A DNA stretch of 37,492 bases from an uncultured Parabacteroides sp. (lineage in GTDB: Bacteria; Bacteroidota; Bacteroidia; Bacteroidales; Tannerellaceae). The translations under genes were made by a program, and so were the position numbers. The notes beneath the pieces are model-generated. The model was given only the letters and a program-made list of their open reading frames with translations. It was not told the DNA's origin and made no database searches. The DNA lies in the NCBI GenBank assembly GCA_900552465.1, contig URZO01000035.1:1-37492 (forward strand). The letters are read 5' to 3'. Below, one piece after another: positions 31,833-37,492 of this stretch. Positions within the stretch are counted from its first letter, which is position 1, and the number at the start of each line of letters is the position of its first letter.

Positions 31833-32942
31833 CTGTATCTTCGATGTAATCGCTTTCACCCTGCTTTTGCATTTGTCGATAAATGAGAGTTTGGGAGCTG
31901 CAACGGCTACAGTCGGAACTATCCGGAGTGGTTCCGGCTCCGGCTCTTTCTTCCGTTGTTGCGGTTTGCGGAGCAGGTGGTCCAGCATATTATCGGACGC
32001 TTTATCCATTTTGGCAATGGAGAGCTGCCCCAAGTAGATCTCAGTTGTCTGTAGCGAAGTATGTCCCATCGACTGGCTGATGACGCTGATCTCCGAATCC
32101 GCTTCTAACATCATCGAGGCCCAGCTGTGGCGCATCACGTAGGTGGTGAAGGGGATGGGCAGTTTGAGTGTTTCGCCGACCTCTTTCAGGTAGGTGTTGA
32201 TGCGGTGCAGGGATGACTGGGGCGTCAGATGCCCTTTTCCAATCATCTTTTCATGCAGGAAAGGGAATACCCAACGGCTGTTCCTCTCCTGGTATTTTTG
32301 CATGATCGTACGCATTTCGGGGGTGATTTTTACTTGCAGGGCGACTCCGGTCTTGCTGCGTATATAGTGGATATATTCGTCTTTTACATTCTCATGTTCC
32401 AGGAGGAATACATCGATGAAACACATACCCCGTGCATAGAAAAGGAAGAGCGCCAGTTGCAGGGCGTCCATCCGGCCCGGACGGTTGGTGAATTCCGGAA
32501 GTTCCGAGATTTTGTAGAGGGTAAGCCGGGTCAGCATACCTATTTTCTGCTTCGATAAGGCTCTTTTACGAGTGGGCGGAACAGCGATATGCACGCCTTC
32601 AAAAGGATTACCGGCAGGCAGGCTGAAATGCGGATCTTTCTTGATCCGGTTATAGATGGCTTTCAGGTTGCGCAGGTAAAAGTTCTGGCTGCCCCGCTTC
32701 AGTTGGTCGTTGCCCGACGCTTCGTCCTGCAACAGCCATATCCTGTATTGCTTGGCGATGTTGCTGTCCAGGTCGGAGAGCCTGAACTCGGCTGCCCTCG
32801 GTCCTAAAAAGACTGCAAACTTATTCCATGCACTTTGATAATTACCGGCTGTCCTCTCTTTGTCAGCCTCTTTCTTCTCACACATAAGCCGCTCTACGCA
32901 ATCGCTTAACAATGGATCTTTTTCAATAGTTTCTATGTTCAT
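31818..32942 (-). CDS. Tyrosine site-specific recombinase
   Basis: The 374-residue protein has an N-terminal SAM-like core-binding domain (about 30-110) and a catalytic domain with Arg171 (FYARG), Lys197 (SKTG), Arg271-His272 (YVMRHSWAS; Tyr in place of the first His of HxxR, common in Bacteroidetes members), His294 (SMGH) and nucleophile Tyr303 (TTEIYL). A Pro/Glu- then Lys-rich tail of about 50 residues follows. A TTG nine bases upstream is rejected. Enzymes of this type either invert promoter segments or move elements; the position convergent with a fimbrial operon suggests a role in phase variation. No attachment site could be assigned. Confidence 0.9.
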   Translation of the reverse strand: MNIETIEKDPLLSDCVERLMCEKKEADKERTAGNYQSAWNKFAVFLGPRAAEFRLSDLDSNIAKQYRIWLLQDEASGNDQLKRGSQNFYLRNLKAIYNRIKKDPHFSLPAGNPFEGVHIAVPPTRKRALSKQKIGMLTRLTLYKISELPEFTNRPGRMDALQLALFLFYARGMCFIDVFLLEHENVKDEYIHYIRSKTGVALQVKITPEMRTIMQKYQERNSRWVFPFLHEKMIGKGHLTPQSSLHRINTYLKEVGETLKLPIPFTTYVMRHSWASMMLEADSEISVISQSMGHTSLQTTEIYLGQLSIAKMDKASDNMLDHLLRKPQQRKKEPEPEPLRIVPTVAVAAPKLSFIDKCKSRVKAITSKIQLFLM

Positions 32943-33135
32943 CTCAATCAATAAATTTAGTTTGGCAAAAGTGCGTCTTATTTTATAGCAGAGGGGTTAA
33001 GAGAACAAAAAACACGGAGAAAAAGTTGTTGGCAGCCTGACAGGATTAAGTAGAGAGGTAAAATGTTGTAATGATTTAGCGAGAATGTAACAGCACTGAA
33101 ATTCTGTGCTTCGCTTTTTGTTGAACAGCTCTGAT

Positions 33136-34269
33136 TTATAGTAACTTTTTAAGTTCTTCCATATCAGGCAATGCATTTCTTAAACGTTCAGGCATATCCG
33201 TTACGGTCTTATACGTTACAACTCCCATTGGTTTATCGTAATCCCTTACAGCATATTCTACATATGCCTTGTCGGCACTTTTACATAATATGATGCCGAT
33301 TGATTGATTTTCATTAGGCTTACGTACAAAATCATCAAGTATCCGAAGATACATATTCAATTGTCCAAGATATGCTGTTTTGAAAGGGCCTGTTTTTAGC
33401 TCGATTGCCACTAATGAGGATAGTTCTCTATTGAAAAATAAAAGGTCGATAATGTGAGTGTGTCCTAAAGCTTCAACACGGAATTGATTGCCTACAAATG
33501 TAAAATCCCGTCCGAAAGTCATAATGAAGTTCTTGATGTTTTGTACAATTTTATTTTCTACAATTCTTTCATCCACATCTTCGATGTCCCTTGCACCAAG
33601 TTCTTCTACATTGATGAAGTCTAACATATATTCATCTTTGAAAGTTAATATAGCCCGTCGGGCAAATTCTGCTGTAGGTAGTTTTGTCATAAAGTTATTG
33701 GGATACGAGCCTTGATTATGGTATATATCCTCTTTCATCAACTTCTTTAATGTGTCGACTTTTAATAACTCATTAGCACATAATTTTATATAGAAATATC
33801 GCTCTTCTAAAGTCTTTACTTGTGATAGAATTGCCGTATGGTGAGTAAAGCTGACTTTGAAGAACTCCTCTATAGGAAAGTCTTTGAAATCCGGCAGTTG
33901 CAACTGCCGGATTTTCGTAATACAATCATTATCGTTCTTATCTGATTGTATTTCGGCAGTCGTAACTGCCGAATTTGTATCCAACAACTGCCATTCTTCA
34001 TAGAAAGTACGCATATTTTTGAGGTTTCGTTCTGAAAATCCTCTAAGACCAGGCAATTCCATTTGTAACTTGTTGCTAATAAAACTAATAGCGCTTGTCC
34101 CCCAATATCTATTTCGAGAGTTTTGGGAAATATAGCGTCCTATACCATAATACAAGGCCAATTGTTCTTTATTTATAATTTTTACAGCCTCGTACTGGCT
34201 TTGTAATATAGCCGTTTTTATAATTTGAACAGCTATTGTATATTTTGTTTCTAATGAATTATTATCCAT
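33136..34269 (-). CDS. YhcG/DUF1016-family PD-(D/E)XK nuclease-like protein
   Basis: The 377-residue protein has the DUF1016 N-terminal domain (YYGIGRYISQNSRNRYWGTSAISFISNKLQMELPGLRGFSERNLKNM) and a C-terminal PD-(D/E)XK core with IIDLLFFN (Asp275) and VAIELKTG (Glu290, Lys292). The biological role of the family is unsettled; relatives are found beside restriction systems and in mobile regions. Residues 99-128, between the domains, are encoded by a cluster of palindromes at 33887-33973. It is divergent from the ABC-F gene and follows the recombinase gene on the same strand after 193 bp without a gene. Confidence 0.88.
   Translation of the reverse strand: MDNNSLETKYTIAVQIIKTAILQSQYEAVKIINKEQLALYYGIGRYISQNSRNRYWGTSAISFISNKLQMELPGLRGFSERNLKNMRTFYEEWQLLDTNSAVTTAEIQSDKNDNDCITKIRQLQLPDFKDFPIEEFFKVSFTHHTAILSQVKTLEERYFYIKLCANELLKVDTLKKLMKEDIYHNQGSYPNNFMTKLPTAEFARRAILTFKDEYMLDFINVEELGARDIEDVDERIVENKIVQNIKNFIMTFGRDFTFVGNQFRVEALGHTHIIDLLFFNRELSSLVAIELKTGPFKTAYLGQLNMYLRILDDFVRKPNENQSIGIILCKSADKAYVEYAVRDYDKPMGVVTYKTVTDMPERLRNALPDMEELKKLL
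33887..33973. repeat. Three adjacent palindromes inside the yhcG-like gene
   Basis: 33887-33914 is a perfect 28-bp palindrome (half site AAATCCGGCAGTTG). 33919-33928 and 33943-33952 are perfect 10-bp inverted arms (AATACAATCA). 33952-33960 and 33965-33973 form a 9-bp stem TTCGGCAGT with a 4-nt loop. The first and third share CGGCAGT/ACTGCCG. All lie in frame within the interdomain linker. Confidence 0.9.
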
Positions 34270-34304
34270 ATCTTATTACTTTATAATACTCGTTAAATCA
34301 TGAA

Positions 34305-34312
34305 CAAAAGTA
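34305..34312 (-). promoter_or_regulatory. -7 box (TACTTTTG) for the yhcG-like gene
   Basis: The minus strand reads TACTTTTG, matching TAnnTTTG, 36 nt upstream of the ATG. Confidence 0.5.
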
Positions 34313-34404
34313 ATGCTTTTGTTTGGGATAAAATAATCTCTTGCAAAATAACTTGTCTCAACAACTATAATTGGGAATCTGTGTTCCACTTTCATTTTAT
34401 TTTG

Positions 34405-34412
34405 TATCTTTG
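34405..34412 (+). promoter_or_regulatory. -7 box (TATCTTTG) for the ABC-F gene
   Basis: TATCTTTG followed by CGGC matches TAnnTTTG, giving a leader of about 180 nt before the ABC-F ATG. Confidence 0.6.
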
Positions 34413-34599
34413 CGGCTGTAAATCATATAAGTATTCCGATGAAAATATCCAAGTAAGCCGGTTTCGACATAAACATTTGATCGTTGTAATTGCCATCTAT
34501 CCGGTGGTGATTGTTTTGTCCGGCCTTTCCCCCTGTGCCATTCTTAGGCACGTTTGTGAATTATCCTTTTAGTTTTAATTTCTTAATCCAAAGAAAACT

Positions 34600-36216
34600 A
34601 TGTGCATATCCGTACATCAGCTATGCTATGTTCATGCCGACAAAGAACCACTTTTTCAGAACATCGATTTAACAGTCAATAAAGGACAGCGCCAGGCGCT
34701 GGTCGGCAATAACGGTTCCGGTAAATCGACCCTGCTGCGTATTCTCGCAGGAAACCTGAAACCCTCTTCGGGGGAAGTCGTCTGTGCTTCCCAACCTTAT
34801 TATGTGCCGCAACACTTCGGACAGTTCGACCACCTGACGGTGGCTGAAGCCTTACGGGTGGACGGGCCGATAAAGGCGCTCCATGCTATTCTTGCAGGCG
34901 ACGCTTCGGTTGAAAACTTTACTCGCCTGAATGACGATTGGAGTGTGGAGGAACGTTGTCTCTCGGCTCTTGCCTTCTGGGATTTGGGGCATCTGCAACT
35001 GTCCCAGCCGATGCGTTCGCTGAGTGGAGGGGAAAAGACAAAGGTGTTCCTTTCCGGCATTTCGGTCCATACGCCGGAAATAATCCTGATGGACGAACCG
35101 ACGAATCATCTGGATGCATCCAGTCGTGATAAACTCTATGAAATGGTTCGGACCGGACGTTCGACCCTGTTGGTTGTCAGCCACGACCGGACGTTGTTGA
35201 ACCTGCTGCCTTGCATCTGTGAGTTGGAAAAGAACGGCGTAACCCTCTACGGTGGCAATTATGATTTTTACAGGGAGCAGAAAGAACTGGCCCTGATAGC
35301 GTTGCAGAATCAGTTGGATGAAAAGGAAAAAGAGTTGCGTCTGGCTCGCAAAATGGCTCGTGAAACGATGGAACGGAAGAATAAAGCGAATGCCCATAGC
35401 GATAAGACGAGTTTTAAGAAAGGCATTTCGCGGATGGCGGTCAATACGCTGAAAGATAAAGCCGAAAAGAGTACAGTCCGGTTGAATGATGTCCATGAGG
35501 AGAAGATCGCTTCCCTGCAAAGCTCGGTTGCGGAACTCCAAAACACGATCCCCGATATGCGTGCGCTTCAGACGAACTTCAATTCTTCCGCCCTGCACAC
35601 CGGCAAAATCCTGATAACGGCTGAACAGGTTAATTTCGGCTATACCTCTTCCTCTCTGTGGCCGTCGCCGCTGGATCTCCGGATCAGGAGTGGAGACCGC
35701 GTTCATATCACCGGAAATAACGGGAGCGGGAAAACGACTCTGGTCCGGCTTTTGCTGGGCGAACTGGAACCGATGGTCGGGACGGTTACGCGGGCTGATT
35801 TCAGTTACCTCTATATCGACCAGGAATGTTCCGTGATCGATCCTGCCCTGACCGTGTTTGGACAGACCGAACGTTTCAACACCGAGCATAAGGCTGAGCA
35901 CGAGTTGAAATCAATCCTGAACCGTTATCTGTTTCCTTACGGGACGTGGGATAAACCTGGCGCCTGCCTGAGTGGGGGAGAGAAAATCCGTTTGCTGTTC
36001 TGCTGCCTGATGATTGGCAATAATACGCCGGATCTGTTTATTTTGGACGAGCCGACGAACAATCTGGATATTAGGAGTGTTGAGATAATAACAGCGGCTA
36101 TAAAGAGTTATAGAGGAACGGTACTGTTGATCTCGCATGATCTTTATTTTGTGAAAGAAATACAAATAAACCGCTCCATTAAACTTTTTAATTCCGGGCC
36201 TGTTATTAAGACATAG
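34600..36216 (+). CDS. ABC-F family ATPase
   Basis: The 538-residue protein has two ABC domains and no membrane segments. The first has Walker A GNNGSGKST (36-44), signature LSGGEKTK and Walker B IILMDEPTNHLD. The linker is charged (KNKANAHSDKTSFKKG). The second has GNNGSGKTT, LSGGEKIR and LFILDEPTNNLD. This is the ABC-F layout of translation factors that act at the ribosomal E site, some of which protect against antibiotics. Whether this one is a resistance protein cannot be told from sequence alone, but a long leader with a hairpin is typical of inducible ones. A terminator follows at 36256-36288. Confidence 0.93.
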   Translation: MCISVHQLCYVHADKEPLFQNIDLTVNKGQRQALVGNNGSGKSTLLRILAGNLKPSSGEVVCASQPYYVPQHFGQFDHLTVAEALRVDGPIKALHAILAGDASVENFTRLNDDWSVEERCLSALAFWDLGHLQLSQPMRSLSGGEKTKVFLSGISVHTPEIILMDEPTNHLDASSRDKLYEMVRTGRSTLLVVSHDRTLLNLLPCICELEKNGVTLYGGNYDFYREQKELALIALQNQLDEKEKELRLARKMARETMERKNKANAHSDKTSFKKGISRMAVNTLKDKAEKSTVRLNDVHEEKIASLQSSVAELQNTIPDMRALQTNFNSSALHTGKILITAEQVNFGYTSSSLWPSPLDLRIRSGDRVHITGNNGSGKTTLVRLLLGELEPMVGTVTRADFSYLYIDQECSVIDPALTVFGQTERFNTEHKAEHELKSILNRYLFPYGTWDKPGACLSGGEKIRLLFCCLMIGNNTPDLFILDEPTNNLDIRSVEIITAAIKSYRGTVLLISHDLYFVKEIQINRSIKLFNSGPVIKT

Positions 36217-36255
36217 TGTTTTTCATGGTATTAGAATTAAGTTAGATTAGGTTAT

Positions 36256-36288
36256 CCGTCCCGTTCGTGAGAATAGGGCGGTTTTTTT
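36256..36288 (+). terminator. Intrinsic terminator of the ABC-F gene
   Basis: CCGTCCC (36256-36262) pairs with GGGCGG (36276-36281), with one bulged T and a loop of 13 nt, followed by seven T residues. It fits a plus-strand rho-independent terminator. Confidence 0.75.
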
Positions 36289-36313
36289 GTTATATATACT
36301 TTGCTGTGCTCCT

Positions 36314-37312
36314 TCAGGGTTTATATTTCGATGCCGTCAGGATGGCCTGGCTGTCGCTGTTCTGCATCAGGGCTTCGGGCGTAGTGTCTGTTTCCCTCAT
36401 ATATTTGTCGATAATCTGCCAGCCGATCCAACTGCCGATGTTTCCAGGAGCGTCGCCGGAGAGGAATGAGCAGGGCGTGCTTTCGAAATATTTGCCTGTG
36501 GTCATCTGGTCGGGAGTGTACAGGTGCTTGCGTTCTATGATCGCCTTCCAGAGGTTGGCTTCGTTTTCCTTGCACCAGTTATAGGAAGCCACGGTGTAGC
36601 CCATTAGCTGCTCGGGTGTCAGTTCGGGGAATGCCTGGTGAACCAGGTACTTTATTTTTCCTTCGTAGATCATACGGTCCAACAGTACGTTTTCTTTTCC
36701 TTCGAACGGATATTCGGACATCAGCCAGCCGGCCAGATAGTCGGGGACGATATGTCCGGGTGTCATCAGCCGGCGTTGGAAATCATAGAAGAACTCCTGG
36801 TAGAGCGGGTATTCTTCGCCCAGGTATTTGTCGATCGAGATAGACAGCAGGCTGTCACCGACCAGCACATTCTGGTTGAAGCCCGAAACATGCATGTAAA
36901 CAGCCGGAATCTGCATGGACGGAAAACAGGCTTTCAGCCAGGCGAAACCGTTGCCTAATTGCTGCTCGATCTGTGATACGTCGTCGTACTGGCGGATAGC
37001 GTCGGCATACAGGCTTTTCAGCGTCGGCTCGGAATAGTAGCCTGTCAGTTTGTCGAAGAATCCGGGCATTGCCGGTGATTTCATATTCAGGATGCCTTTT
37101 CCGAGGATGTCGAGCATTAGGGGATATTCGCGGGCGATTTCAGCCTGCCGGCTTGTGTCGCCTGCACCGACTAGCTTGAAAAGCTCTTTATCGAACCGGT
37201 TGATTTTTACGGGAGCGGCCGATGTGACGGCAGCCGGGATATGTGTATTCTGTCCGTTACAACTAAACAGGTAGAATGACAGGGAAAGTACCAGCAGTAA
37301 TTTTGATTTCAT
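36314..37312 (-). CDS. GldB-like lipoprotein
   Basis: The 332-residue protein starts with a lipoprotein signal peptide ending FSC (Cys18). It continues INRFDKELF, EYPLMLDILG, VYMHVSGFNQNVLVGDSLLSISIDKYLGEEYPLY, then YDFQRRLMTPGHIVPDYLAGWLMSEYPF and GWQIIDKYM. This matches the GldB family of Bacteroidetes lipoproteins, named for gliding motility in flavobacteria but widespread in non-gliding gut Bacteroidales, where the role is unclear. An ATG 33 nt upstream lacks the signal sequence and is rejected. It is convergent with the ABC-F gene. Confidence 0.86.
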   Translation of the reverse strand: MKSKLLLVLSLSFYLFSCNGQNTHIPAAVTSAAPVKINRFDKELFKLVGAGDTSRQAEIAREYPLMLDILGKGILNMKSPAMPGFFDKLTGYYSEPTLKSLYADAIRQYDDVSQIEQQLGNGFAWLKACFPSMQIPAVYMHVSGFNQNVLVGDSLLSISIDKYLGEEYPLYQEFFYDFQRRLMTPGHIVPDYLAGWLMSEYPFEGKENVLLDRMIYEGKIKYLVHQAFPELTPEQLMGYTVASYNWCKENEANLWKAIIERKHLYTPDQMTTGKYFESTPCSFLSGDAPGNIGSWIGWQIIDKYMRETDTTPEALMQNSDSQAILTASKYKP

Positions 37313-37459
37313 AAGACTTTCATTTGAGTTGACAATTGTCATCAATAATAACGGATGTCCTTACATTATATTGTATAATCCCTTCTTTGCATTCCTTTTA
37401 ACGAATGTCGATGATTCGATTATTGGCAGATATGAGTTATTTGTGTCATTGCTTTCCAA

Positions 37460-37492
37460 CAAGGCATCGCCTTGTGCCGCAGGCTCTCTTTT
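37460..37492. repeat. Partial second copy of the inverted-repeat element (cut by window edge)
   Basis: CAAGGC-ATC-GCCTTG (37460-37474) is followed by TGCCGCAGGCTCTCTTTT (37475-37492), identical to 24026-24043 of the first copy. The orientation is the same as the first copy. The rest lies beyond the window. Confidence 0.85.

Larger units (their letters stand above)
34270..34599. other. 330-bp divergent region with ABC-F leader
   Basis: It holds the two promoter candidates (34305-34312 minus, 34405-34412 plus) and a long ABC-F leader. In the leader are a five-codon ORF MKISK (34439-34456) and a GTGCC-ATTCTTA-GGCAC hairpin (34535-34551), about 50 nt before the ABC-F start. This could be an attenuator, but no clear terminator T run follows the hairpin. 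No larger gene is supported. Confidence 0.6.

Noticed and set aside
34300..34572. 90-codon plus-strand ORF upstream of ABC-F
   Set aside because: It starts before the ABC-F promoter box, overlaps the yhcG-like promoter and shows no recognisable domain; more likely untranslated leader.
34600..36216. Named antibiotic-resistance gene
   Set aside because: The ABC-F fold is clear, but sequence alone does not separate resistance proteins from housekeeping ABC-F factors.
36256..36288. Shared bidirectional terminator for ABC-F and GldB-like genes
   Set aside because: Only the plus strand has a T run after the stem, so it is assigned to ABC-F only.

Overview
The window looks like a chromosomal segment of a gut Bacteroidales, most likely Parabacteroides or a close relative; the genus is an inference. 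The support is TAnnTTTG -7 promoter boxes in front of several genes, FimA/Mfa-type fimbrillin lipoproteins, a GldB-like lipoprotein, a Porin_10-type outer-membrane protein, a Rho factor with a long disordered insert, and a Vor/Kor-type ferredoxin oxidoreductase.

Positions 1-13261 are mostly housekeeping. On the minus strand a tight operon runs carboxynorspermidine synthase, radical SAM protein, Bcp peroxiredoxin, recA (cut by the window edge). PlsC follows separately. On the plus strand aspS, a NIF3-family protein, a coiled-coil zinc-ribbon protein, tilS and rho lie in series, and a bidirectional terminator separates rho from a convergent DEAD-box helicase.

Positions 13449-23919 hold an orphan soluble PAS histidine kinase, a porin plus membrane-anchored substrate-binding protein pair, and a five-gene 2-oxoacid:ferredoxin oxidoreductase operon (ferredoxin, alpha, a 57-residue membrane protein, beta, gamma). 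A GH106-like alpha-L-rhamnosidase comes next.

Positions 23920-37492 are more accessory. A hairpin-rich element with 26-bp perfect inverted arms sits upstream of an eight-gene operon: seven different fimbrillin-like lipoproteins followed by an HU-family protein. A tyrosine recombinase is convergent with the operon and overlaps the HU gene by 15 nt. Then come a YhcG/DUF1016 PD-(D/E)XK protein whose coding region carries three adjacent palindromes, a divergent ABC-F ATPase with a long structured leader, and a GldB-like lipoprotein. A second copy of the start of the inverted-repeat element lies at the right window edge, in the same orientation as the first. The first hairpin of the two copies differs by compensatory base-pair changes.

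The most interesting unit is the fimbrillin operon with its HU gene, recombinase and upstream inverted repeat, which may be a phase-variable surface-pilus module. The palindrome cluster inside the yhcG-like gene is the second strongest signal. A dispersed ATTGGCACATT repeat family that abuts start codons and supplies stop codons is also worth following. No tRNA, rRNA or CRISPR array was seen.
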